This document shows positions 26,005 to 35,393 of a DNA stretch of 64,000 bases, one piece after another. The translations under genes and the position numbers were made by a program. This stretch comes from an uncultured Lachnospiraceae bacterium (GTDB lineage: Bacteria > Bacillota > Clostridia > Lachnospirales > Lachnospiraceae). Position 1 is the stretch's first letter; the number at the start of each line of letters is the position of its first letter. Under the pieces are notes generated by a model, which was not told where the DNA came from, made no database searches, and worked only from the letters and a program-made list of their open reading frames with translations. The stretch is from contig CAMUAR010000007.1 of assembly GCA_947086895.1 (NCBI GenBank), positions 1-64,000 of the forward strand. The letters run 5' to 3'.

Positions 26005-26901
26005 ATGCTTTATTCTTTGATAAAACTAATCAATTCATTTTCAAAAAAATTGAGGGATGATTATATTAGTGCATTTTCGGCACAGGCGGCATTCTTCCTT
26101 ATTATATCCTTTTTTCCGTTTGCCATGTTTTTATTGACGCTGCTCAACTACCTGCCGTTTTCCATACATGAAATGATTGCTACAATCAATGATGTATTTC
26201 CAGAACCGATCAACAGTTATGTTGCAGATCTTCTCTCCGAACTGCTGGAAAAATCATCCGGCACTGTTTTGTCCCTCACAGCGATCGCTGCACTCTGGTC
26301 GTCGTCAAAAGGTTTTTATTCGGTTGTGCGCGGGCTGAATTCCATCTATAAGCCGACCGATAAAAAAAATTATTTTATCACGCGCGCACTTGCTGCGCTC
26401 TATACCTTATTGTTTGCCCTGCTGCTGATTATCGTACTTCTTATCTTTGTATTCGGCAATCAGATCTATCTTTGGAGCGTCAGACACCTGCCAATTTTAT
26501 CAGAAATGGCACTGTTGATTATCAGCGTGCGCACAATTGTCGGCTTTAGTTTGATGATTTTGTTCTTTACATTGATGTTTATGACGCTGCCTGGAAGAAA
26601 AACTTCTTTTTTTGCAGAACTTCCTGGTTCTATTCTTGCATCTGCGGGCTGGCTTGGTTTTTCTTACCTTTTTTCCTTCTACATTGATAACTTCAGCAAT
26701 TATTCTGCAACTTACGGCAGTTTAACCGCGATTGTGCTCTGTATGCTGTGGTTTTACTCCTGTATGTACATTATGTTTATCGGCGCGGAGATCAACCAAG
26801 TATTATCAAATCCAATTATACATCAAGCCTTCCGCGACCTGAAGGAAACAAGAAAAAAACGCCGCTTAAGCCGGAAGGCTGAAAAAGCCTCCGGCAAATA
26901 A
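26005..26901 (+). CDS. YihY/BrkB-family membrane protein
   Basis: A 298-residue integral membrane protein with about six hydrophobic segments. The family signature appears as DDYISAFSAQAAFFLIISFFPF at the first segment (read in parts), then ALWSSSKGFYSVVRGLNSIY and NYSATYGSLTAIVLCMLWFY. The role of the family is unsettled; it was once called ribonuclease BN in error. TCAGGGGGATTGCT precedes the start. The C-terminal tail is basic (RKKRRLSRKAEKASGK). It converges on spoIID with 70 bases between, and its last codons contain a GC-rich hairpin (about 26872-26896). Confidence 0.85.
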   Translation: MLYSLIKLINSFSKKLRDDYISAFSAQAAFFLIISFFPFAMFLLTLLNYLPFSIHEMIATINDVFPEPINSYVADLLSELLEKSSGTVLSLTAIAALWSSSKGFYSVVRGLNSIYKPTDKKNYFITRALAALYTLLFALLLIIVLLIFVFGNQIYLWSVRHLPILSEMALLIISVRTIVGFSLMILFFTLMFMTLPGRKTSFFAELPGSILASAGWLGFSYLFSFYIDNFSNYSATYGSLTAIVLCMLWFYSCMYIMFIGAEINQVLSNPIIHQAFRDLKETRKKRRLSRKAEKASGK

Positions 26902-26971
26902 GCAGCTGTTGAAAAAAAGGTTTTTTATCAAAACTTTAATAAAAATCATGTAAAACACAACACCGATATAC

Positions 26972-29446
26972 TTAATATAGAAATATCAACTCTGATCCCG
27001 TATAGTAATGCCCGATAATATCCTCATACTGATACCCTGCTTCAACCATTGCCTTCACACCATTCTGGCTCATTCCAGTTCCGTGACCATAGCCTCCCCC
27101 TCTCAATTTCCAGGCGATGGTCTTACCATCCTCCTTCACCTCGTCCAGCACAAAAAATGCACTTGGCAGCAGGCTCATATTCGCTGTTTCACTTCCATCC
27201 CGGCGCACAACTGCAGTTTTTTTCGGTGCAAGCGCCGTGCGAATCGCAGTTTGATAAGATACTGTACCAACCGCAGGAACTGACTTGCCATTCGATTCTT
27301 TTGTACCCTCTACAGTGAGTTCCAGCACAATACCGCTCTTTCCGCGCTTTGTCACTTTCGCGCTGGTCACGGTATCAAGCCCTGTCGCTGCACAAAGCTG
27401 AGCAGAAAACTGCTCTGCCGGCATTAAAACTTCCCATCGATACCACTGAAATGATGTCTCAAATGTATCAGCCTTCGCATCCAAAATAAACTTGCGAAAC
27501 TCCTTTTCCACAGAAAAATCAACCTCTTCTTTTTCAGGATTCTGCAGACATCCGGTTAGATAAGCAATCGGCGACGCGCTCTCCCACACTTCCTCATAAC
27601 TTGCAGTATGCCCGCACGAAGTAGAAAAATAATAAGCCGTAATCACGCTTCCTTCAAACGCCGCCACAAATCCATAAGTGTCCTTTACTGCAAGAATAGA
27701 AGCTTCATTTTCCGCAACATTATTATAAACCTGACTGTTCACACTATCATCCACATGAGCGCCGTAAGTGCGATACCGGCTTGCCACAAGCTGATTAAAA
27801 GCATAACTTCTCGCACACACCGCCTGCACCTTCAAAGCTTCCTGACCATAAGAGGTTGGCATCTCGCTTGGAATCACTGCATACAAGTACTCTTCCATCG
27901 ATAACTCATTGACAACAAGCAATCCGTCCGTTCCAGACGCCACCTCGATTGTTCCGCGGTAGGCAGGATTTCCACAGCTGCGTCTGACGGACAAAAGCGT
28001 AATTTTCCCCTCGCCGCCTACGGTTTCAACGACAGCCCGCTCCTCTTTCCCCTGTTTCTCGGCGGAAAAACTTACCGTCTCACCTGCGCGGTACTTTGTA
28101 ATCTCCTCTCCTTTTGTCACTGTAAACTCACGGTCTGCCGTAAGTTCTACTGTATCATGGTAATAAGATTTATAACTTGTTGTATTGATCAGCACTCGGA
28201 TATTGTCTGCCTTTAATTTTTCTTTGATCAAAGCCGCACAAATTTTGCCGTCTGAGACAACAAAATCGGTGATTGTATACCCGACCAAAATACGGTTTGT
28301 CTTTTCCATCGCCAGATCGCCATATATTTTATAGATGCGAAAATGTTCCTCCAACTCTAACTGACCGTACCCTTCAACCTCAATCACATTCTCTGTTGTC
28401 AGCAGTACTTTTCCCTGAATCACATCGCTTTTCACCGTCAATCCGCATACTTTGCCAGCATAAATATCAATGTCACACACCACGTTATCAATATTTCCCA
28501 TCAGCGGCAAACCTGTGCGAAACTCCTTGTTTTCCCCGTTGACAAAAGCGGAAATCTTTGTCCCAGCAGCTTCTATTACCCAGACATTTGGTACTGTGAC
28601 TGTCTCCCACACTTCTCCCCGAATATATAAGACCTGATTTCCAGCGCACATTACTTTAATAGAAGAATTCTCATAACCTGCCATGCTTTTTTCTGCATCT
28701 TTCCGGCTGACAGGTTTTCTGTTTAAAAGTTCATTTTGCTTTGGATTTTGCCATACAAGACCCGCTAATACCTGACTGTAATCTTCACAGCCATCATAAG
28801 AAAACTTTTCTCCATACTCATTATATAATGTAGTTCCACTCCCAAAAGAAAGAATATAAAGAGACCTGATTGACGGTGTTTTTCCTTCGGATTTTTTTAA
28901 AACTTCATCACAGAGAACCTCGTAAACAGATAAAAATTCCTCCAAGTAAAGCGGATCGCGCTCGCTGACAGTCGTCATACGTTCTGGCAGCGCCGGAAGA
29001 ATGGTATAATAATCAATCTCCTCTTCGCGGCATACAGCAATCAACAGATCACGCAGACCGCCGCAGGTAAGCTCCTGGTCTGGATCAATCAAATCGGCAG
29101 AAAAATAACCCGCAGCAACTGCCGCAGCAATATGCTTCGCTCCATCCACACCGTCCAATATCTCCGTTAATTCCTCTGGAATTTCAAGTTTCTTCTGCTC
29201 GTCCTTGCTGTAATGAAGATAACTTAACAACCTGCATACTTCCTCCTGAGTAATTCTTTCTTTTTTTATATGAACAGCAAAATCCTTATCTTTGTCTTCT
29301 TCAAGATTTTCCACATTTTCCTTATCTTTATCCGGGTTTATTTTCCCTGCACCGCCTATAATATTATAAATAAGAACAAACGCTGCCAATATTGTGCAAA
29401 GCGCCAGCAGAATAATATTTTTTAATTTTCCAGTACCTTTCGACAA
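26972..29446 (-). CDS. spoIID: Very large SpoIID-family lytic transglycosylase
   Basis: An 824-residue protein with an N-terminal membrane anchor (about residues 10-28), roughly 450 residues of unrecognised, mostly extracytoplasmic sequence, and a C-terminal SpoIID/LytB domain (about 485-824). The domain shows NELSMEEYLYAVIPSEMPTS with the catalytic Glu, AVCARSYAFNQL, YFSTSCGHT and GHGTGMSQNG near the end. SpoIID cleaves denuded glycan during engulfment; usual length is about 330-400. The TTG at 29446 is the start, preceded by GGGGGGAAGAG. Given the extension it may be a SpoIID-like amidase enhancer with a vegetative role, so the symbol is provisional. Confidence 0.8.
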   Translation of the reverse strand: MSKGTGKLKNIILLALCTILAAFVLIYNIIGGAGKINPDKDKENVENLEEDKDKDFAVHIKKERITQEEVCRLLSYLHYSKDEQKKLEIPEELTEILDGVDGAKHIAAAVAAGYFSADLIDPDQELTCGGLRDLLIAVCREEEIDYYTILPALPERMTTVSERDPLYLEEFLSVYEVLCDEVLKKSEGKTPSIRSLYILSFGSGTTLYNEYGEKFSYDGCEDYSQVLAGLVWQNPKQNELLNRKPVSRKDAEKSMAGYENSSIKVMCAGNQVLYIRGEVWETVTVPNVWVIEAAGTKISAFVNGENKEFRTGLPLMGNIDNVVCDIDIYAGKVCGLTVKSDVIQGKVLLTTENVIEVEGYGQLELEEHFRIYKIYGDLAMEKTNRILVGYTITDFVVSDGKICAALIKEKLKADNIRVLINTTSYKSYYHDTVELTADREFTVTKGEEITKYRAGETVSFSAEKQGKEERAVVETVGGEGKITLLSVRRSCGNPAYRGTIEVASGTDGLLVVNELSMEEYLYAVIPSEMPTSYGQEALKVQAVCARSYAFNQLVASRYRTYGAHVDDSVNSQVYNNVAENEASILAVKDTYGFVAAFEGSVITAYYFSTSCGHTASYEEVWESASPIAYLTGCLQNPEKEEVDFSVEKEFRKFILDAKADTFETSFQWYRWEVLMPAEQFSAQLCAATGLDTVTSAKVTKRGKSGIVLELTVEGTKESNGKSVPAVGTVSYQTAIRTALAPKKTAVVRRDGSETANMSLLPSAFFVLDEVKEDGKTIAWKLRGGGYGHGTGMSQNGVKAMVEAGYQYEDIIGHYYTGSELIFLY

Positions 29447-29584
29447 ACTCTTCCCCCCGTTTCTTTTCTGTTGTTTACAAATATGCTGCCTATAGTAAAA
29501 ACAAGTCTATATCCCTAAAATTTATAGCTTCACCACACTATCTTATGTCCAAGCTTTCCTGATTATGAATCCTCAAAGGGATGC

Positions 29585-29711
29585 AGATATTATACCATAT
29601 CGTTCTGATATGGTATCCTCTGGAAGATGCACACGATTCGCAGATGAAGATGTCCTCCCTTTGGTCGGACGCAAATCGGTGCAGGTATAATATCTGTCGA
29701 TATTATACCAT
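29585..29711 (-). repeat. Modular palindromic repeat, unit A copy 3
   Basis: Minus-strand copy of the unit at 6057-6182. Hairpin 2 pairs GCACCGATTTGC with GCGAATCGTGTGC: relative to copy 2 the AG/CT pairs are changed to GA/TC, so pairing is kept. It lies alone between spoIID and the exopolysaccharide operon. Confidence 0.82.
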
Positions 29712-29741
29712 GTTCTCTTTTTTCGTTCTATAGAAAAATTA

Positions 29742-29768
29742 AAACCCACTGTTAAAAACCGTGGGTTT
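29742..29768 (-). terminator. Probable intrinsic terminator
   Basis: AAACCCAC (29742-29749) pairs with GTGGGTTT (29761-29768); on the minus strand an interrupted T run (TTTTAATTTTT) follows. It follows the nuclease-domain relic and could end the exopolysaccharide transcript. Confidence 0.55.
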
Positions 29769-29777
29769 ATGGTCGTT

Positions 29778-29930
29778 CTATTTCCGTTTTTCTATTACAC
29801 AGCTATGCGGTTTATCTTTATGATCCTTGTCATAATTAATACCGACCAGAAGAATTTCCGCTGCATATCCTTGGAGTTTTTGTGTATAATGCCTGTCTTT
29901 GATCTGCTGTATTTCTATATCAGCAGAAAT
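29778..29930 (-). pseudogene. 3' remnant of a PD-(D/E)XK nuclease-domain AAA-ATPase-like gene
   Basis: Minus strand, stop at 29778: the last about 50 codons read ADIEIQQIKDRHYTQKLQ, then YAAEILLVGINYDKD and HSCVIEKRK. This matches the C-terminal PD-(D/E)XK nuclease domain of a protein family abundant in gut anaerobes (AAA-ATPase-like plus DUF1703; pattern 'GEILLVGINYDKxxKxHxCxIE'). An in-frame TGA at 29931 and the absence of any upstream coding sequence show it is a truncated relic. Confidence 0.7.
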
Positions 29931-30015
29931 TCATTATAAAATAACTTAAAATCAAAAACTTGCAAAGTAGTATATAAAATAAATATATTAATATCCAAAT
30001 TATAACTTCTACTTT

Positions 30016-31452
30016 TTAATTACTTTTTCTTTTTATACAAAAATATTTTTTAAAAAATATCAATATAAAAAAGTACATGCCTCCGCCAAACACAATATCC
30101 AAAAAAAGAGCCAAGTAAATGTTGTGAATTTTTAAATCGATCAATTTACATATCATAAATTCAATTATACATGATATAATAACTTCAACTATATTTCTCT
30201 TGCTAATCAAAAATATTATTATTTTTTTCGAACTGATAAATGATATCAAAAAAACAATAATTTCAGCAATCAACGTAGTCGTTGCTGCTCCCTCAATCCC
30301 AAATCTTGGGATTAAAAAAATATTTAATACTACATTTAATACTGCTGCTGTTATTGTTGCATTCATAAAATATATTTCTTTTTTATTTGGCAACAAAATG
30401 GAATATGAAAAAAAACACGCAAATACAGCAAACAATATAGAAATACTTAAAATGCGAACAACATTACTTCCCTCTAAATACCCCTCACCTGCAATCACAA
30501 ATATTATTTTATCTGCTTCCATAAACATTCCGACAACAATAGGAAAAATTAAAATAACCAAAATCTCAAAAACCTTTTTTAACTCTGTTTTTAGATCCTC
30601 CATTTTTTCTTCTGCCACGTATCTTGAAAATCTTGGAACAGTTACCATAATAATCGCATTTATTAAACTTTTTACTGTTGTATAAATTCTGGAAGATATG
30701 GTATATATTCCAACTTGAATATTATCTGTTAAAATTCCAAGCATTGTAACATCTGAATTCAAATAAATAATTGAAGCAACATTATTAAAAAACAAAGTTA
30801 AAATAGGACGAAGATGTTTTCTTAAATTTACGTTTAATGTAAATTGAATTTTTATTGAATTTTTTCTTATGTATACAAAGTTAAAAATATTTCCTCCAAC
30901 ATTAGCTAATACAGAAATAAATGTATATATATACAATGAATTTTTATCCTTCACAAAAATAAAAAGGGCTATTAAAGATAACAATTGAAATATTATATAT
31001 CTTATTGTTAAATATATATAATCTTCAAATATTGAGTTAATCCAGTCTGCTCCTAAAGTAGTTAAAATAATTTGTAAACTCTGTATTATTATGATATATT
31101 TATACTTGTTTACATCTTCTATCAATACAATACAAAAAAACAAACTAATATATGCAATTATTGTTGTAATACAGTTGATTGAAAAAACTTCATTGATAAA
31201 TTTTCTTATTGCTAATAAATTATTCCGACAAGCTGCTCCTTCCCTAACAGCATAAGTTGGAATACCCAAACAAGAAATCAATAAAAAATATGATATAATA
31301 GATTGACCAAAAGAATATATCCCCAACTGGGCTGCTCCAAGAATCCTAGAACAATACATAAAAGATACTAGTGGAAACATAATAGAGCATCCTTGTTTTA
31401 TTCCATTTAAAAAAGCATTTTTCCCTAATTTATTATTTTTGCTATAAAACAT
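30016..31452 (-). CDS. Wzx-type polysaccharide flippase
   Basis: A 478-residue integral membrane protein of the MATE-like polysaccharide transporter family, with 12-14 hydrophobic segments. It begins NKLGKNAFLNGIKQGCSIMFPLVSF (read in parts) and contains SRILGAAQLGIYSFGQSI, the usual N-terminal flippase pattern, and PRFSRYVAEEKMEDLK in the central loop. It should flip undecaprenyl-linked repeat units to the outer face for polymerisation. It is the last gene of the operon, 10 bases after a glycosyltransferase. Its DNA is visibly more A/T-rich than the wbp and dlt genes. Confidence 0.9.
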   Translation of the reverse strand: MFYSKNNKLGKNAFLNGIKQGCSIMFPLVSFMYCSRILGAAQLGIYSFGQSIISYFLLISCLGIPTYAVREGAACRNNLLAIRKFINEVFSINCITTIIAYISLFFCIVLIEDVNKYKYIIIIQSLQIILTTLGADWINSIFEDYIYLTIRYIIFQLLSLIALFIFVKDKNSLYIYTFISVLANVGGNIFNFVYIRKNSIKIQFTLNVNLRKHLRPILTLFFNNVASIIYLNSDVTMLGILTDNIQVGIYTISSRIYTTVKSLINAIIMVTVPRFSRYVAEEKMEDLKTELKKVFEILVILIFPIVVGMFMEADKIIFVIAGEGYLEGSNVVRILSISILFAVFACFFSYSILLPNKKEIYFMNATITAAVLNVVLNIFLIPRFGIEGAATTTLIAEIIVFLISFISSKKIIIFLISKRNIVEVIISCIIEFMICKLIDLKIHNIYLALFLDIVFGGGMYFFILIFFKKYFCIKRKSN

Positions 31453-31462
31453 AAAATATAGA

Positions 31463-32392
31463 TTACAATAAACTCTCTTGAATTCTTGTAATAATATCTC
31501 CTATTATTATTCTCACACCAGAGTGCATTTTAAAATTTTTTATCGCCCAAATAAAATATTTTCCCAATCTCCCTTTCATTATTAATTTTCGCTGCTTATA
31601 ATAAATAATATAAATTTTTATCTGTATTCTTGACTCTTCACTTAAATAATTTGAATTATATTTTAATAAAGCTTGTAAATAGTATAACTCTTTTTCGATT
31701 TGTGTTATACGACCATTAAAATCTGATCTTAGCTTCATTGTTAAATTTAAACCTGAAGTATTATGTTCATGTATTCTATATCTTGTTAAATGTTTATTTA
31801 ACAAATAAAATCCATTATATTCACACGCCACTAATTCAATTAGTCTGTCATGTTCTTTAAATTCTTTCGTATTCCAAACAGAAAGTTTCCATTTTAATTC
31901 TTTTTTTATAGCAAGGCTCATTCCAGGTCTAAGTCCTGTTTGATGCAACAACTGTTTTGTTGTAATTTTTGTCAGTAATTGTTTTTTTCTTTTTTCTCTT
32001 TTTATTACATTTCCTGTTCCATCAACAATTATATTTAATGCAGAAATACATAATATCGATTTATACTTTCTTAAAGTTGATACCATACATAAAACTTTGT
32101 TGTTCTCCCATATATCATCTTGATCCGCAAAAAAAATAATGTTCCCTTTTGCTAATTTTAACGCTTCAAAAAAAGTTTGTGCATACCCCTTGTTTTCCTT
32201 ATGTTTTATATACTTTATATAAATTTTTGTCTTTTTAGAAAACTCCAAAATAATTTCATCACTTGGCACAGCAGAACAATCATCAATAATTATAATCTCA
32301 TCTACAGATTGTGATTGATGGTCAATACTCTCTAATTGTTCTTTTAAATATTTGTTACCATTATATACTGCTATAACAACACTGATATCCAT
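31463..32392 (-). CDS. GT2 family glycosyltransferase
   Basis: A 309-residue GT-A fold glycosyltransferase with the family-2 N-terminus DISVVIAVYNGNKYLKEQLE, the acidic stretch IIIDDCSAV, and the metal-binding DQDDIW at about residues 90-95. The C-terminal third is basic and without membrane segments, so the enzyme probably associates with the inner membrane face to add one sugar to the repeat unit; the sugar cannot be told. The ATG directly abuts the stop of the polymerase gene, showing tight operon structure. Confidence 0.9.
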   Translation of the reverse strand: MDISVVIAVYNGNKYLKEQLESIDHQSQSVDEIIIIDDCSAVPSDEIILEFSKKTKIYIKYIKHKENKGYAQTFFEALKLAKGNIIFFADQDDIWENNKVLCMVSTLRKYKSILCISALNIIVDGTGNVIKREKRKKQLLTKITTKQLLHQTGLRPGMSLAIKKELKWKLSVWNTKEFKEHDRLIELVACEYNGFYLLNKHLTRYRIHEHNTSGLNLTMKLRSDFNGRITQIEKELYYLQALLKYNSNYLSEESRIQIKIYIIYYKQRKLIMKGRLGKYFIWAIKNFKMHSGVRIIIGDIITRIQESLL

Positions 32393-33646
32393 CTACTTAT
32401 TTGTGCCTTGAAAAAGCACTCTCCTTCCAATTATATAAGTATTATCCAACAATACAACATCCATAAAATAGCAATAGACAAAACATTCTAGGTTCGGAAA
32501 TAAAGTAAAATAATTGCAAAAGAAACATACCATAAACATGCCAAGCAAATATACAGATGTGATAATTCTTTTTCCGTTATAGATCATATTAATAAAAAAA
32601 TAGTAAACAATACTCCCTATTAAAAAAACATACAAGATTGCAGGAATATACCCTATATTTAATACACTTTCAGAAAAAATCCCCCCAACATTTGCAGTTA
32701 ATCCAGATTCTTCTACCACTGGCCATAATGTAATAACAGGATCATTATAATTTCCTTGTCCAGAAAGCCACTGATATAACGTATCAAACGGGCTAAAATT
32801 ATTTCTTATTCCTGAATCAAAGCCAAGATATGCTGGATTATCAAAATATTCATTTGATGCTATAAAAGGGCAAAATAAATAATGAAAAAAATGGCGAAAT
32901 GAAAACCTGAGTCCGTCTCTCATATCTAACCACGTTGTTTCACCTGCTAAAATGTTAGGAATAACTGTATAAACAGAAACAAATAAAATTATTGCTGCTA
33001 AGAAAGTTATTGCTGCTATTTTTAATATTTTTGAAATTCTAATATTCTTCTTTGTTGTTAAAAATAGCACAACAAAGCCGGCAATTGGAATGTAAAGATG
33101 ATATTTTCCTTTAAACATTATAAGAGCTACAACATTAATTACAGCTGCTATTAAATATTTCAGTTTTTTATTTTCTATAAAATAATATAAAATAACAGGC
33201 AACAAACATCTTGATAAAAAACCAACATGAGCAAACGGACCATAAGCTTTACTTTTCGTATTATCAATACCATATCGCTGTATTACTTGAAGTAAACTAA
33301 CCACATAACAGGCAAGCGACACAATATAAGCCTGCCATATAAATTTTTCTTTATAAAATAATTTTTCCTTTATGTAATTATTAGAAATACGTCTATTACT
33401 ACAGCGTCCTAATACCACCAGCCAAAATTGACCACAAATAAGCAAAATAAGCAAAAATAATGTAAATAATATAATTGTTTTATCTTCTAATTTCAAAAAT
33501 CCTAAAAATACTCCTATTGTATTTATCATTGGTATAAATAAAAAATAAATCCCACCTAAAATAACAATTGGTGTTGCTGCCAAATGATATTGCTTATATT
33601 CATAAAATATCATAAAAATAATTAAAATTTCTGCTAAAATTATCAT
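32393..33646 (-). CDS. Wzy-like oligosaccharide repeat-unit polymerase
   Basis: A 417-residue membrane protein with about ten hydrophobic segments and a large outside loop in the second half (about 245-300: FRHFFHYLFCPFIASNEYF, then GFDSGIRNNFSPFDTL). This arrangement, between flippase and glycosyltransferase genes, fits Wzy polymerases, which are recognised by topology rather than motifs. It would join flipped repeat units. The G6 run at 32681-32686 in NVGGIF is in frame. Annotation is mainly by context. Confidence 0.72.
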   Translation of the reverse strand: MIILAEILIIFMIFYEYKQYHLAATPIVILGGIYFLFIPMINTIGVFLGFLKLEDKTIILFTLFLLILLICGQFWLVVLGRCSNRRISNNYIKEKLFYKEKFIWQAYIVSLACYVVSLLQVIQRYGIDNTKSKAYGPFAHVGFLSRCLLPVILYYFIENKKLKYLIAAVINVVALIMFKGKYHLYIPIAGFVVLFLTTKKNIRISKILKIAAITFLAAIILFVSVYTVIPNILAGETTWLDMRDGLRFSFRHFFHYLFCPFIASNEYFDNPAYLGFDSGIRNNFSPFDTLYQWLSGQGNYNDPVITLWPVVEESGLTANVGGIFSESVLNIGYIPAILYVFLIGSIVYYFFINMIYNGKRIITSVYLLGMFMVCFFCNYFTLFPNLECFVYCYFMDVVLLDNTYIIGRRVLFQGTNK

Positions 33647-33696
33647 TATATCACCATAAATATATAATATCTTTTTTAATCACAATAATTTTATAT

Positions 33697-34791
33697 CTAA
33701 ATCCAATTACCTAAACATTGTTTTATTATCTTAATTTCTTTATCCACGGTATTTTTTGCATAATACATACTATTTTTTTTGTATGGCAAATTCACCAAAA
33801 GCCTATCAACCACTTTTACTGCATTCCACTGAGAAATATTATTTGGCATCAATACTACATTATGCATTCCGCCAAAAATTTCCCTGCACACATCAATATC
33901 TGATGTAATTACTGGCATACCATAAGTTGCACATTCACATGCCATTACACCTTGAGTATCCTCCCGCGTAAAGAAAAGCGCACATTTACTTTTATCCATA
34001 TAATCCAACATTTTTTCATGTAGCAATGTTTCTTCAACCCAAATCAAGTTTTTGGGTTTGTCGTTATAATTAAAAAATTGTCCTTTCCCTATCAATAAAA
34101 ACTTCATTTTAGGATACTTTTTAGCCATAGCAACAACCAAATCTACCCCATATTTTGAATCATCCAAATTTCCTCGGATTGTTATAAAATCAAATTCTTT
34201 TTTTTGGAATACATTATAACTAACTTGTTCAAAAATACGCCCCACTGAATTATGAACTATATAAGTTTTTCCCTTAAATTTATTTAAATGAAGATTCTTT
34301 TTAAACTGTTCATAAAGCCATCTGCTTACAAAAATTAATTTTATTTTTTTAGAATTTTTTAAAAAATATTTTCTCCATACTTCGAACTTAAAACAATCAT
34401 AAAAATCTTGAAATTTATCCTTCCATAAACTTCTTCTGCAAAAATCATAAGGTTTTGGATAAGCTTCATTGATTTTTAAAATTTCATGCCCATGAAAAAT
34501 AAAAATAATCTGCTTAAAATTAATATCATATTTCCTTAAAAACTTATAATGATTCCTAAGATTTGCTGCATGACATATTAAAATTTGAAATTTCTTTAGA
34601 TTTTCTTGAAAATTCTGTAACGTAATAACAGGTATTCCATCAATCTCATAATTTATTTTGGATGAGAAATTTAAAACTTCAACATCCAATCCAGCCTCTA
34701 CATAATATCTATTTCGCACATGTACAAACGACATTGCACGTCCGCCATCAAGACGTGGATAATCTGCTACTGCTACTAATATTTTTTTCAT
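33697..34791 (-). CDS. Glycosyltransferase (GT4-like, GT-B fold)
   Basis: A 364-residue cytoplasmic GT-B enzyme. The C-terminal nucleotide-sugar-binding domain shows FDFITIRGNLDDSKYGVDLV, MKFLLIGKG and the loop FFTREDTQGVMACECATYGMPVITSD, which corresponds to the E-x7-E motif region of GT4 enzymes. The N-terminus MKKILVAVADYPRLDGGRAMS fits the acceptor domain. The donor and acceptor are unknown. The gene is very A/T-rich with long A and T runs, like the genes after it in the operon. Confidence 0.85.
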   Translation of the reverse strand: MKKILVAVADYPRLDGGRAMSFVHVRNRYYVEAGLDVEVLNFSSKINYEIDGIPVITLQNFQENLKKFQILICHAANLRNHYKFLRKYDINFKQIIFIFHGHEILKINEAYPKPYDFCRRSLWKDKFQDFYDCFKFEVWRKYFLKNSKKIKLIFVSRWLYEQFKKNLHLNKFKGKTYIVHNSVGRIFEQVSYNVFQKKEFDFITIRGNLDDSKYGVDLVVAMAKKYPKMKFLLIGKGQFFNYNDKPKNLIWVEETLLHEKMLDYMDKSKCALFFTREDTQGVMACECATYGMPVITSDIDVCREIFGGMHNVVLMPNNISQWNAVKVVDRLLVNLPYKKNSMYYAKNTVDKEIKIIKQCLGNWI

Positions 34792-34807
34792 TTTTAATAT
34801 ATTGTAC

Positions 34808-35337
34808 TTAGACGGGTTTCGCAGGTATACCCGCTAGAGTCAGCCCCTCCTCTTTATAACTTTTCACTACCACAGCATTTGCACCAATAATTGTATTATT
34901 TGGTATTGAGATTCCTCCTAAAATTTTAGCCCCTGCGCCAATCAAAACATTATCTCCTATTATTGGTACAGCTTCATCCTTACCAGAAACACCAATAACT
35001 ACTCCTTGCTGAATCGAACAATTTTTTCCGATTTTGGCATTCCCATTTACTACAATCAAACCATGATGATGAATATTTAATCCTGCTCCAAAAGTGTTGA
35101 TCGGTATATCAAATCCGAGCTTTATTCCAAGCTGATGATATCTTAATTTCCAAAACCCTCTAAAAATACACCTTTTTACCCCCCCATAATATTCTGATAA
35201 TATTCTAATTTTCTTAATGATTTCTGAAATTTTAAAATTTCTTTTCCAAATAAGGGCAAAATTTTTTTATATTTATAACCCAATTTATTAAAATCGGCAT
35301 TTAAATAATCAAATAAATCTGCTTTGCTCTGAATCAT
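34808..35337 (-). pseudogene. Serine-acetyltransferase-like hexapeptide enzyme, frame broken at a G7 tract
   Basis: Minus strand: ATG at 35337 behind GAGAGGATATATTAAAC reads MIQSKADLFDYLNADFNKLG through LRKLEYYQNIMGG and stops directly after seven G residues (35179-35185). One extra G (or two fewer) restores VKRCIFRGFWKLRYHQLGIK, then LGFDIPINTFGAGLNIHHHG and the left-handed beta-helix to IPAKPV. The restored 176-residue product resembles polysaccharide O-acetyltransferases of the CysE-like hexapeptide family. As given the gene is off. It may be a phase-variable gene rather than a dead one; a sequencing error in the tract is the other option. Confidence 0.8.
35179..35185 (-). repeat. Homopolymeric G7 tract in the acetyltransferase gene
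   Basis: Seven C on the given strand. The downstream frame is open only for tract lengths of 5 or 8. Confidence 0.85.
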
Positions 35338-35393
35338 GTTTAATATATCCTCTCAACAGTGAAATTAAATTTTTAGAATCAATATCAAATCTC

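Noticed and set aside
26872-26896. GC-rich hairpin at the 3' end of the YihY-like gene as terminator
   Set aside because: It lies inside the coding sequence and is not followed by a U run.
32681-32686. G6 run in the polymerase gene as a phase-variation tract
   Set aside because: Same reason: short, in frame and not exceptional.
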